Assembly (NCBI RefSeq): GCF_041381155.1
Contig: NC_091149.1
Span: 14,648,609-14,712,608 of the forward strand
DNA from: Argopecten irradians
Taxonomy: Eukaryota; Mollusca; Bivalvia; Pectinida; Pectinidae
Direction of reading: 5' to 3'
DNA length: 64,000 nucleotides
The stretch's first letter is position 1; each line of letters begins with the position of its first letter. Under the pieces are notes generated by a model. It searched no databases, had not been told where the DNA came from, and saw only the letters and a program-made list of their open reading frames with translations. Below are positions 46,737-57,387 of this stretch, piece by piece. Position numbers and translations under genes: made by a program.

Positions 46737-48225
46737 ACAAGAGGCCCATGGGCCTTAACGGTCATCTGACTCATGGCACAAAACAACAATGTCACAGTAT
46801 AAAGCAAATTGGTTAACAATTAATATAAACAATACAAGGAACTCTTTAGTTGAATATGTAAGTTTCTGAAATAGGTAAATATCATTTGTTGAACAAACTT
46901 GGTAGCCCTTCATCCATATATGGTTGTAACCAATTCAAGGATTAATATGAGGAGTCGTCAGATTTTAAAGCCAAATTTCAGCAAAGCTCCCATTTTGGAC
47001 CTCCGCCGTACTATCCCCATGGGTCTAAGCTCGGTCCTTTATAAAATATGATTGTCCTCACCTAAAGTTCCCCCTTCTGAATCAATTAAAACCCCTATAG
47101 ACCAATTTTCATTGAGATCGGAGACTGAAACCTGAAAACAGGAAGTGGGCCAGTGGCCATCTTGGAATACCAAAATCTTTATGAAAATGTTTTCATGTTG
47201 TTCGGCATCAATTAAAACCCCTATAGACCAATTTTCATTGAGATCGGAGGTTGAAACCTTAAAACAGGAAGTGGGTCAGCGGCCATCTTGGAATACCAAA
47301 AATCTTTACGAAAATGTTGTATGTTGTTCGGCATCAATTAAACCCCTATAAAATCATTGAGATCGGAGACCGAAACCTGAAAACAGGAATTGGGCCAGCT
47401 AAAATTAAGAAAATTTGCCCTTTTGGGGCCCCACCCCTCAGACCCTAGGGGTCAAACCAGACTCATTTGTATAAGATATGATTGTCCTTTCCCAATGATG
47501 TTTCACACCAAATATGGATGAAATTAATCCAAGGATGAAGGAGGAGTAGGATTTTAAAGCTAAAATTAAGAAAATTTGCCCTTTTAAGGCCCTACCCCTC
47601 AGCCCCTAGGGGTCGGACCAGGCTCATTTATATAATATATGATTGTCCATCCATAATGATGTTTCACACCAAATATGGATGAAATCCATCCAAGGATGAA
47701 AGAGGAGTAGGATTTTAAAACTAAAATTAAGAAAATATGCACATTTGGGGCCCCACCCCTCAGCCCCTAGGGGTCGGACCAGGCTCATTTATATAATATA
47801 TGATTGCCCATCCCAAATGATGTTTCACACTAAATATGGATGAAATCCATCCAAGGATGAGGAAGGAGTAGGATTTTAAAGCTAAAATTAAGAAAATTTG
47901 CCCTTTTGGGGCCCCACCCCTCAGCCCCTAGGAGTCGGACCAAGCTCATTTATATATAAAATATGATTGTCCTTCCCCAATGATGTTTCACACCAAATAT
48001 AGATGAAATCCATCCAAGGATGAGGAAGGAGTAGGATTTTAAAGCTAAAATTAAGAAAATTTGCCCTTTTGGGGCCCCACCCCTCAGCCCCTAGGAGTCG
48101 GACCAAGCTCATTTATATAAAATATGATTGTCCTTCCCCAATGATGTTTCACACCAAATATAGATGAAATCCATCCAAGAATGAAGGAGGAGTAGGATTT
48201 TAAAGCTAAAATTAAGAAAATTTGC
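46737..48225 (+). mobile_element. Satellite-bearing element 3, two unit types
   Basis: The left end AACAAGAGGCCCATGGGCCT carries hairpin AGGCCC-AT-GGGCCT. It contains AACAAACTTGGTAGCCCTTC (46893), the signature of element 1's unit. Then come about three ~117 bp units with CAGGAAGTGGGCCAGTGGCC and AATTTTCATTGAGATCGGAG, and about six ~155-160 bp units with GGGGCCCCACCCCTCAGCCC, GATGTTTCACACCAAATATG and GATTTTAAAGCTAAAATTAA. The right end is not seen; it is replaced by a long-TIR element arm. Confidence 0.85.
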
Positions 48226-48300
48226 TCAGATCTGAGGATTTTCTCAGATCCTCTATTTAACGGAGTGGTTATAAGGATCTGTATTTCAATCAGATTGCTA
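48226..48300. mobile_element. Single arm of the long-TIR element
   Basis: CAGATCCTCTATTTAACGGA, GTGGTTATAAGGATCTGTAT and TTCAATCAGATTG match the inverted repeat of 6597-6995. Confidence 0.7.
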
Positions 48301-49904
48301 AAAACCGATCGACAGGGTAATGTGCTGTTTTATATCTCATACATTTCCATTGAACGTAAGCCATATAAACTGCAACATAATCAATCTAATCCGGCAAACG
48401 GATGTAAAAATGTTCTAGAACATCTTAAAACGAATGGAACATTAGAAAACAAGATCAAATGTCGATGATATTCATTAAAATGTGTCAGAAGATATCAATG
48501 GTAAGATATTTCAATAATTTCTATACCTTCAATTAACATTTTGTTACTTTTGAATTTCATGGATGAAAAATTTCGCGAATTACAGTACTCTGGAACTATT
48601 TCGCAAGGAAATCATATTTAAAGCATTAAGTTTCAAGTCGTTCACATGAAATGCTTTGATATGTATAACCATGATTTAATAAATTCAGCTAAATTACACC
48701 CCCATCCACCGCAAATATTAGCATCTATATAGCATTCAGCCTTTCAAAATGTACAGACACACATCGCAATATACTACAAACATGGGAGGCCTACCTATTG
48801 TATAAAATATATACTTACTAAAAGGCCATTATTATTTCAATACTTAATGCATGCATTTCTCTAAAACTACCATTGTAATTACCTAGTTACTGTCGACAAT
48901 GGAGTATTAAATACCTGCCAGCCAGAGAGGCCCCTTTTAAGCCTTTTAAGATGATATGCATTAATCGGCAAATGCTTACTCAGAGGCTATAAATGACTTT
49001 TTCGATTTTCATTTTTGTCGAAAGAGAACTTTTTCATATTTGACAAACAAATAATTAACAAACTTTGTATCATAAAAAAATAGTATACATTAGAGTGAAA
49101 TGTTTAAAAGGTCTAATGCAGTGTTGGGAAAAGCCACTTCACTCAAATGTTATCGATACACGCGCTAATACACGCATAAGTCTTGCAAGGACGATTATCC
49201 TGATAACTGATACCAAGTGACAATTTGTTTGAATAGATTAAAGTCGTATTACCAGTCAAGGTAATCTAAGGCCGGCCTTCCAGGTATGCATAATAATAAA
49301 AATGCATTGCTTTATTGTGCAATATTTACAGTTTGCACTGACATGAACTCCATTACTGTATTATCATTATCAGTGTATAATGATAGGACAACGTTTGCAG
49401 ATATTCTATTGTTACCGGAATAGTAGCTGGCGTAGCATTGTGGGGTCATGTCCCCAATTTTGGTGGGAACATATGAATGACTCGATAAAAATTAGCTGTT
49501 CAATCGAATTCGTTGGCGATGACGGAAGAGAAAAAAATGGATATTTTAATAAAATAGGCAACTGTCTCGAGAATAAATAATATTCAGTTACGTGAAAAAC
49601 TGTAAATATAAGGAAAAGGGTTTTTTTTAATTTTTGTTAAATATATTCTCTAATTTTAACTAGAAATGAAATTGTTCAAAATAAAGAAACGCAGAAACGC
49701 CTTCCACGTATGTAAATAAAGCTAAAATGATTGTACTTTGTGATAATCATGTACGTTCATTACATGACTGTAGAAAACAATGGTATTAACAGGGCGTCAA
49801 GTGAAACGAGACCAGATACCTTGTATAACACAATACAATAGATGCAGACATTATATTTTCCCTCAAAGATATGTATACAAATATAACAGGATTGGACTGG
49901 TTCA
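48301..49904. other. Gene-poor stretch
   Basis: The frames at 48265 and 49380 are not supported by domain or splice context. Confidence 0.4.
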
Positions 49905-50320
49905 TTCATCGGTAACCACGTATCTCAATCGGTAGAGCATCTGATTATAGTTCGTAGGTCCCAAATTTGAGCCCTGATCTGGCTGTATTAGTTTTCTTTT
50001 TCCAGCCCGCGGTTGTGGTATAAGAGTATCGTACATTGTATGTATTCAAGGACGAAAATCTTGAGTATCGAGGACAATGTGTAGCGGTATTGGAATTGGA
50101 CGACCATCTGTGATAGTGTAGTGTTAGGAGGTCCCGGTCCCAACTCCGATCTTGCTGTATAAAGATCGCCTATTAGGAATTGACGCATGATATACTCACA
50201 GTTGTGGTATAAGGGTCTCGTTTAAGATGGGCATGTGTGGCATGTTTGGACTCGGCCGACCATCAGTGATACGATGGTGTTAGGAGGTCCCGGTTCGAGC
50301 CCCGGTCTAATCACTATATT
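49905..50320 (+). repeat. tRNA-like SINE units in tandem
   Basis: ATCTCAATCGGTAGAGCATC at 49923 is an A-box-like start with a B-box-like AAATTTGAGCCC. Two related units follow, with TGTTAGGAGGTCCCGGT at about 50125 and 50280; the second keeps a good B box, GGTTCGAGCCCC. GTTGTGGTATAAG recurs at 50013 and 50201. Confidence 0.55.
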
Positions 50321-50339
50321 GTCTTATGTTTGATTACAT

Positions 50340-50631
50340 TTTATCGTATGACCGGTGTTTTTGTTGTATTTTGATTGGCCGATACGTTTCTCAGAAGTAT
50401 TCAGAAAATGGCGGCGAAAAGCACGCGAGGTTGATGGACTCATTCCAGATACTTCTCGCGAGTCCAGTAACCTCTTTCAAAAATAGATCAAGGGAAACTC
50501 CCTTTAGATGTGACGTCAGAATCACTTTTCCCGTCGGGTCGTTACCCAAATATAGCGTAACGGAAGTTTCCTTATTCAATGACGTTGGGATAATCTATTG
50601 TGACGTCATTATTATAGTCAGCACTATATAC
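50340..50631 (+). promoter_or_regulatory. Promoter-like region with two CRE palindromes
   Basis: It has an inverted CCAAT box (ATTGG at 50374) and two perfect CRE sites TGACGTCA at 50511-50518 and 50601-50608. AATGGCGGCGAAAAGCACGC looks like a leader with a short upstream frame. This density of promoter motifs is unusual in the window. Confidence 0.4.
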
Positions 50632-50736
50632 ATGTCGGAAGGCAGCAAGTTTACTGCGTTTAACGGTGATCAACTGCAAACTTCAATTTATGGAAAACGA
50701 CCAAGAATGCAAGACGGGCAGTTGATGCAGCTGTAA
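50632..50736 (+). CDS. Candidate 34-aa frame or first exon after promoter-like region
   Basis: ATG at 50632, 34 codons and a stop: MSEGSKFTAFNGDQLQTSIY then GKRPRMQDGQLMQL. The composition (basic GKRPR, no hydrophobic run) looks like the N-terminus of an intracellular or nuclear protein rather than random AT-rich sequence. No clear GT donor precedes the stop, so this may be a retrogene relic, a first exon with a weak donor, or a small protein. No family recognised. Confidence 0.25.
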   Translation: MSEGSKFTAFNGDQLQTSIYGKRPRMQDGQLMQL

Positions 50737-51261
50737 AATATTCCGGTTTTACATATACCTGTGCAAAATTAGAAAGAACCATTTGTATATTTACCATATA
50801 CATGTACTACATGTAATGGATAAACTACTTTTGTAAAAAAAGAACATTTGTTAATATCATCATATTCCTCGAAAATAATAAAATGTAATATATGATATAT
50901 CACTTACTCGGGTTGATAACTCACCGTATCCACCTGAAAATAGGTCGATAATTGTATAATAACAAACACGCAATTAACAAAGGTATAACAGTGATCCATT
51001 GCTCATTTTTGTGAATCAAGTTTAATAAGAATGATGTATTTATTAAAATGATATGTTGTCATCTAATCTATTCAAATTTTGTCGAACATAGAAGGCCGAA
51101 CTGGAAAGTTAATACTATTTGATTTCGTTCAAGAAAATATTAAATACAAGAATCCTTCTTATCACTATGGTATAGTTTTATAGTAATTGTTATGTTAAAT
51201 GGTTTTTTTATGCCTGGTTAAAGGATGGAACTTCAGTCAAGCTTTCCGTTAGGAAATAGCT
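50737..51261. other. Intergenic stretch and 3' region of the SUEL receptor gene
   Basis: A minus-strand AATAAA lies at 51039-51044, about 220 bp beyond the stop codon of the gene on that strand. Nothing else seen. Confidence 0.45.
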
Positions 51262-51917
51262 TCAGGCCAGACAGCACTTTCTTGACGTCTGGCTTCTTCT
51301 ACATAAAATAAACTTCACCAACGCTAAGAAATCTGGTATGACAGCCAATGATATAATACTTCCAATGATCGCTACCCCAGAAACTCCCATGACAGTCGAG
51401 GATGTTCGCCCATCATAAACACTGATTTTCTGCCTTTTATATGAAGACAGCGCTGATTTTTGGACCATCAATTCCTGTTTTAGCGCTTCAATCATACAAG
51501 ATCGATCTCCCTCAGAGCATGTTTCATTTACGTAAACATATTTACAACGGCATTTGCAACTGGTTATAGTCGGTTTGAATGACACTGATGAGTTGTTTCT
51601 ATCCGAGGTCTCATCCCTTGTTACTGTTGTAGTTATTTCCGAAGACGTATGCGGTCCAAGGGCATTTGCCGAGGAATGTTGTAGTTCGGAGGTTATTTCT
51701 GAAGATCTGCCTGAGAAAGCCTCCAGTTGAGTTGTGAGTTCAAACGTTGATTCTGTAGATCCAGTGGTGAAGGATACTGGTATTTTTGCCGAGGACCGTA
51801 GCTGATCTGTTGTAATTGCAGATGTAAGAATGGTCGCCATCATGGAGGTCGTAGTTTGGGCAGCTATAGCAGTCGTTGTTTTTATGGTGGACGATGTTAA
51901 ATCCATTGTAGTTGATT
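51262..51917 (-). CDS. Last exon of SUEL-lectin membrane receptor: stalk and transmembrane module
   Basis: On the minus strand TTTATATTTGCAG precedes 218 codons and a TGA stop; the exon starts in phase 1. The open frame continues upstream to 52020, but that part is intron. Model residues 124-240 are Ser/Thr-rich (for example TTTAIAAQTTTSMM), a mucin-like stalk. Residues ~243-264 are Cys-rich (SCKCRCKYVYVNETC...SC). Then come a helix IEALKQELMVQKSAL, linker SSYKRQKISVYDGRTSS and a transmembrane segment VMGVSGVAIIGSIISLAVI (~299-317), with a Cys/Arg-rich tail ending SRKCCLA. Helix, linker and TM align without gaps to the CCP receptor's last exon (LSTYKATKVSASDERRSA). It is a single-pass cell-surface protein. 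Confidence 0.85.
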
Positions 51918-52109
51918 CTGCAAATATAAACCCTTTGATATCAGCGATAGCATATTCCATAGCATGAAAAGAAATAATGTAGACCATACGAAATCGTCTA
52001 TTAGATCGCCATAATAGCATGAAACATGTAGTACCTGTATTTGTTTAAACTTTAGACGTAAAGGGATTGGGACGACTGTCGGCTGCCAGAACAATGATCG
52101 TGTGATGGG

Positions 52110-52315
52110 CTGAGGTGTTAAGGTTGATGCCTTTCAGAGTAGGTTATGGGATGAATCCATGTACATCTTCCTCTCAGGAGTTCTACGATTGCAGGGAGAT
52201 GCAACACAAATATACCACAGAACTAAACTTGCATACATCATACACCGCCACATATTTCACACATGGAGGTCTGTCCTTCTATGACACTGACTTTTAAAAG
52301 AACGTTAATCCAATA
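52110..52315 (+). repeat. Decayed SINE-A 3' half
   Basis: ACACAAATATACCACAGAAC, CATGGAGGTCTGTCCTTCTA and TGACACTGACTTTTAAAAGA. It lies in the last intron of the SUEL receptor gene. Confidence 0.5.
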
Positions 52316-52384
52316 AAGCAAACAGAAGCATCTTCTTCTTATGTTAAGTTTACTTAAATGCTCAGTAATTTAAAGATATATTTA

Positions 52385-52805
52385 AACTGACTATTGTTTG
52401 TTTGATTGATTAAATTAACATTCAATGAACAGATCTAGACATGAAAGTAAGCCCCTCCATGTATGCAGTGTGCTGCGTGAATGGAGTACGAGGTGTGTAT
52501 ATTTTGGGAGACTGTTGTGTAATTATGTTGTTCTTTTGTATAGTGGAACCTTTGTCCTTTTTACAGTACTATGTCACAGAGGCATGCTGCCAAAGACACC
52601 AAACAACACACCCCACCCGGTCACATATACTGGCAATTGACGAACCAGTCGTCCCATTCACTTTATGCTGAGCGCTAATTATGAGTCTGAGCTGCCACTT
52701 TTATAGACTTTGGTGTGTTTCGGCCAGGGAACAGAACCCATATCTTTCAACCAAAGGATAATTTCCTAAATTTAATCGCTTTTGTAATAGGGCAGCAAGT
52801 ATAAT
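52385..52805 (-). repeat. Old SINE-A, nearly full length
   Basis: GTTTGTTTGATTGATTAAAT, GGGAGACTGTTGTGTAATTA, GGCATGCTGCCAAAGACACC, CGAACCAGTCGTCCCATTCA and a decayed head at GGGCAGCAAGTATAATTATT. Intronic. Confidence 0.75.
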
Positions 52806-53056
52806 TATTACGCCATACCTACAGGGCACACACTGTTTTTTATTAGTACATTTAAGTAATAAACCGAACGAATCCAAAGCATATTTTTTCTGTTATCAAG
52901 TTTATTTCAATGCTCGGCGATAGAGAAATATATTTGAAAATTGGCTAATGTCAACGATTCACCCAAGCATTATATGTTGGTCCATTGCCAATAGTTAGTA
53001 TATCCATCAGTTATTGATGTTGTTTAAAATCTTAGCTGATTTTTGTTATTAATTAC

Positions 53057-53332
53057 CTTCAGTACAAGTGTAGTTGACCTCCAGATACTTGTGTGTGCCC
53101 GGACATGGATCGTGGTATAATCCATTGGAAGGTAACAATTCGCATGTGGTTTTCCCATGGCATATGAACCAAATATGTCCTTGGACATCTTTACCACATC
53201 CGACTGAAGACATTTTTTCATGTGTACAAGTCATCTGATCGAACCGTCCATATCTAGCACTATTTATTATTATCCCATTGGTACACGTTAGTGTATAACT
53301 GCTTTCTTCGCAGACATTCACAACCTTAGATG
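53057..53332 (-). CDS. SUEL/rhamnose-binding lectin domain exon
   Basis: On the minus strand TTTTTTACAATTTCAG precedes a 276 bp exon that ends GAAG before GTAATT; both ends are phase 1. It encodes one galactose/rhamnose-binding lectin (SUEL, Pfam Gal_Lectin) domain, residues ~38-121 of the model. It carries the family marks: VCEESSYTLTC, INSARYGRFD (the YGR motif), FICHGKTTCELLPSN, and the diagnostic DPCPGTHKYLEVNYTC. Such domains bind L-rhamnose or D-galactose on microbes and eggs. Here the single domain is tied to a membrane stalk rather than secreted as tandem domains. It splices in phase to 51262-51917. Confidence 0.9.
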
Positions 53333-53666
53333 CTGAAATTGTAAAAAATATATTTATTAAATCATAATATCAAAATGCATTATCGTATAACTGTTAACAG
53401 AATTAAAAGCCACGCGATGATCTTGTTTACAGATATCATAATATTGTTATTGAAAACCTTTAAAGCATTCTAGCTCTCTCCTGCACATCATGGTAGTATT
53501 TATTCATTTTAAAATGCAGTATTCAATACGCGAAAATAGAAAATATGAATTATTATTCAAATAATGGTCTCTCCTATATTTATCCGTATACTTCTTACTG
53601 TAATACCAGCAAATATCATTACAGGGTGGTATATTTGTATTATGTTATATGTGTGTCGAGATACTT

Positions 53667-53821
53667 AAGGATTAACTTGAATAGATTTTTTATGTTATGG
53701 AGATATAACACAAAAATCTGAGTGTACTCTAAATAAACCGCGAAGCGGTTTATGATGAGAGTACACTCAGATTTTTGTGTTATATCTCCATAACATAAAA
53801 AATCTATTCAAATTAATCCTT
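53667..53821. repeat. Near-perfect foldback hairpin, 64 bp arms
   Basis: The left arm AAGGATTAACTTGAATAGAT...GAGTGTACTCT (53667-53730) pairs with 53758-53821 with essentially one mismatch. The 27 bp spacer contains its own hairpin AAACCGC-GAAG-CGGTTT. Intronic to the SUEL receptor model. Confidence 0.9.
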
Positions 53822-54449
53822 ATAATTCAATTTACTAAAGATAATCTCTTCAACATTTAAAATTCATTTTGGGACTATTTTGTCTATGAAATCATTACGC
53901 CGTCATCTCAGCCAATCAGAAGCAACGTTATAAACGGCGACGCCATTTTTTCCTTTATGGGCTGATAAAGTAAATTTTTAAGCCAATGAAAATGCTCGTA
54001 ACAAGCAAAATTGAATTATTCTGGAATATTCGTGTTGTCTATTTCTGTCTTTTTGATAACGTTTTCTCACTGAAACATGTCTACAAATACACCAATTAGC
54101 ACATCCCACCCGGATGAATATAAATGATACCCCAGGATTTTTGAACTAAACGGTCTGATGATGTAGGAAAAGTTATAGCGATACAACATGAATAATAATC
54201 CGTACATACGCTGATAACTGGCGTATGTATTATGGTATTTGAACACAAAACAATATAACACGATTGACAGATTCCACCTGAACGTATGTTATAATTAAGG
54301 TTTAAGACCAAACAAAAAGATGACTTGGAGAAAACTTGATACCATCTTTAAACTTACTTAAAATTAAGTCCGAACCCAAATGTATTTGTATGTGTATGTA
54401 TATGAGAGTTTACTTGAGTAATATATTGTTTAAACTATTCGACTTCCAA
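53822..54449. other. Intronic/intergenic stretch
   Basis: No gene seen. The frames at 54067 and 54096 (minus) lack support. Confidence 0.4.
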
Positions 54450-54760
54450 GATGTTCCGCTGCCGACAAAGCATTAAGAATAGTTACCAGTTTGTCCAAAT
54501 TTTACTTTCAATCACGACTATGTATGTATCATAACAACAAAAATATATAAGATGTAATTATATTTTGATTTTGTTGTCCGCGCAATCTGTTCCTCATTTC
54601 ATACAGGGCATAGTTAAATCGATTGTTATCATAATTCAATTACATAATTATGTAATTGATTAATTTCTTTTTTTAGTAAAATAAGAAGCTCAAAATATTG
54701 ATGGTAATACAACTGTAAATAAGTGTAAAATAAGTAATTCGTTGCTGTGGAAATTACTAA
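54450..54760. mobile_element. Strongly decayed TTAA-type MITE
   Basis: AAGATGTTCCGCTGCCGACA at the left resembles the TIR. AAATAAGAAGCTCAAAA with ATTGATGGTAAT resembles the inverted interior. The right end is lost. Confidence 0.35.
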
Positions 54761-55199
54761 TTTTGTTACTGTTTTGAAATTACCATTCGTAATTCAAATA
54801 CTAAAAATTCAAATTTTCTGCAGCAAACATGTTATTTCAAAATAACATTTATTGTAGAAGTCTAATCATAATTGTATTGTATACTTATATTTCCTTGACA
54901 CCTACGGTGATAATACTGTTTGGTGAAATGTAAAACACTAATGTCGCCTGAGGTTGTATTTCATGGCTACAATTTTTGTAATTTTCTTTAAAGACTTGGC
55001 TGGTTTTTCTACAAAACATGTAAACCACGGGAGTTGCGTTGAAAATATCACGTAATTGTTCTGTATGCAGAATTGACTTGCAGTAACAGTTTTCTTAAAG
55101 CTTATTTCAAAATTCGGGTTATCATAGTTGTAAAATTTCAATAACACGTCAAGATATTGGAGAGTCTTATAATATCTTGATGTTGCATTATAAACTGAT
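54761..55199. other. Gene-free stretch
   Basis: Nothing supported. Confidence 0.4.
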
Positions 55200-55480
55200 C
55201 TTTACGTTTTGAACTGTTAATATGATGTGTCGTTATTGGATGACGGTGTTTTGATTCTGATCTGAACTGTTAATAAAATGTGTCTTTTTTTGAATGACAG
55301 CGTCATGATTACTTTCAGAGCTGTTAATATAATTTGACTTTATTGGATAACGACGTCGTGATTACGTTCTGAACAGTTAATATGATGTGTCGTTATTGGA
55401 TGACGGCACCATTATTCCAAGGATGACGGCGCCATGATTACGTTCTGAGTTGTTAATAAAATGTGTCTTTCTACCACAAT
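55200..55480. repeat. TGACG minisatellite, ~60 bp units
   Basis: About five imperfect units of GAACTGTTAATATGATGTGT, CGTTATTGGATGACGG and CGCCATGATTACGTTCT. The same unit recurs at 56985-57385 and inverted at 39640. Confidence 0.7.
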
Positions 55481-55522
55481 AAGCGGTGTTATTCAACTCT
55501 CAGGACATTGAATAAACACTGC

Positions 55523-55804
55523 AACTGTTCATTCTTTGTTTGTTTGTTTGTTTGATTTATTAACGTCCTATTAACAGCTATGGTCATGTAAGGACGGCCT
55601 CCCATGTATGCGGTGTGTTGCGTGTATGTTGTGCGAGGTGAGTGTACTGGAAGACTGCGGTATGTTCGTGGACGACTGGTTCGCCCGTTGTCAGTATAAT
55701 GTGACCGGGTGGGGTGTGTTGCTTGGTGTCTTCGGCGGCATGCTTCAGTGATATAGCACTATAAAAAGGGCAACAGTTCCACTATACAAGAAAACTGTTC
55801 ATTC
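55523..55804 (-). mobile_element. SINE-A insertion with 5' inversion and 12-bp target duplication
   Basis: AACTGTTCATTC flanks both sides (55523-55534 and 55793-55804). The left part is the SINE-A tail and 3' region on the minus strand, up to GACTGCGGTATGTTCGTG. The right part, from GACGACTGGTTCGCCCGTTG to CCACTATACAAG, is an internal SINE-A segment in the opposite orientation. This structure is the signature of twin priming during target-primed reverse transcription. Confidence 0.85.
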
Positions 55805-56263
55805 ACAATTTGTTTATACCACACGTGGTATAAACTATGTACGCATTCTTATTGGCTGACATGGTGAACTTTGACCGAACTACATGTACTTGTTTCTCCG
55901 TGTCATATCATTATTGTCAACGTCATCAATAATCAGATGACGTCATGCAATGTTCTGATCGTCGCTTGACGTCAAAACTGCTGTTGCAAAGCGTATGCGT
56001 CGAGGTTGTTGTGTCAAAATAAATTGACCTTTAGGACTAAAAATGCATCTTGAAGGACAATAATTTGACTGATTAGTTTCGTAGATTTAACGTGTAGGAA
56101 ACGAACTTGATCTTGATGGTAATGGCTTGATGATTATCTGGCGGGAAATAGACGATGCCGTGTCGTGCGAATGCTTTTACATGAATACATGTAGTCTGAC
56201 ATTGAGTTTTACTTTCTGGAAGCACCTATGATTATTTGAACTGAATATAACGTTAAATTTTAT
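55805..56263. other. Gene-free stretch
   Basis: It contains several TGACG/CGTCA motifs (for example ATGACGTCATGC at about 55938) but no gene. Confidence 0.4.
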
Positions 56264-56611
56264 TTAAAGATGCTCCACCGCTGCCAAATGGTATTTTTTC
56301 ACTATCAAAAACAAGAGCATACGATTTAGTATTTTTCTTCAGTTACAAAAGTTACTTACATTTACTTTACACCATTACCGCCATTGAAAAGTTAGAGCTT
56401 CTAATTTTACTTCAAGTTCAAAATACGAAAAATAATTAATTGCATCCCGAAGAAATTCTGTGGCACTTTATCCTATATGGAATGAAGTAATGATTGCGCA
56501 TGCACCAAAGGCGAAATAAATTATTTTATATTTTTTGTGTGTGTTAATTAGACATATATATATACACGATTTAATATCATTTATGCTCTGTCGGCGGTGG
56601 AGCATCTTTAA
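56264..56611. mobile_element. TTAA-type MITE, best-preserved copy
   Basis: TTAA flanks both ends. TIRs are AGATGCTCCACCGCTGCCAA on the left and CTGTCGGCGGTGGAGCATCT on the right. It is 348 bp including flanks, with no coding capacity. TTAA target sites with short TIRs fit a piggyBac-mobilised MITE. Confidence 0.85.
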
Positions 56612-56819
56612 CCCTAAAGATGGTCACAATTAGAAAAAAATGATACCGATGGATTATCTATCTAACGATGACTTTTGAATACTAATTAGTGTCTTTTTGC
56701 TGATGAAATAATATTACTACACCTTATTTGCATATTTCGGTAAATACACGTTACCGTACCCCTGCCTTATTTATATCGGTTAAATCGAATATGATTGTGG
56801 TAGAAACAGGTCACACTAC

Positions 56820-56968
56820 TCGTGGTTGTTATATAGTGAATTTTTTCCTCACTCGAAACTTATTTCTTTTAAAAGTTACAAAAGACACTCGCTAAAGCTC
56901 GTATCTTTTGTTACTTTTAAAAAATAACTCACTCGTGTGGAATAAATTCATGTTCAACAACCACTCAT
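56820..56968. repeat. Foldback hairpin, ~150 bp
   Basis: The left arm GTGGTTGTTATATAGTGAAT...TTAAAAGTTACAAAAGACA pairs with ATCTTTTGTTACTTTTAAAA...TTCAACAACCAC. The apex is ACTCGC-TAAA-GCTCGT. Confidence 0.8.
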
Positions 56969-56984
56969 TGTGTAACCTCTATTT

Positions 56985-57385
56985 ATTGGCTGACGGCGTC
57001 TTGATTCTATTCTGAAATGTTAATGTGATGTGTCGTTATTGGATGACGGCGTCATGAATACGTTCAGAACTGTTAATATGATGTGTCATTATTCGTTGAC
57101 GGCTCCATGATTTCGTTCTGACCTGAAATGTCTTCTGAAGTTTTAAAATGATGTATTGTTATTGAATAACTGTGCCATTATTTCGTTCTGAAGTGTCAAT
57201 ATGACGACGGCGCCTGATGTTTCGTTATTGGGCGACGGCGCCATGATTATGTTTTGAGTTGTTAATTATATGTGTCGTTATTGGATTGCTGTGTTATGAT
57301 AACGTTCTGTACTGTCTATATTAAGTGATATTATTGGATGATTACGGCATGATTACGCTCTTAACTGTTAATGTTAACATCATTA
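56985..57385. repeat. TGACG minisatellite, second array
   Basis: About six imperfect ~60 bp units, for example TGTTAATGTGATGTGTCGTT, ATTGGATGACGGCGTCATGA and ATACGTTCAGAACTG. It directly abuts the full SINE-A. Confidence 0.7.
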
Positions 57386-57387
57386 TT

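Noticed and set aside
50326..50736. 136-aa plus-strand frame as one protein
   Set aside because: Its first two thirds run through CRE sites and promoter-like sequence. Only the last 34 codons, from 50632, look protein-like.
51918..52020. N-terminal extension of the 252-codon minus-strand frame
   Set aside because: A polypyrimidine tract and CAG acceptor at 51918-51920 match the phase of the SUEL exon; the extension has no signal peptide and is intron read-through.
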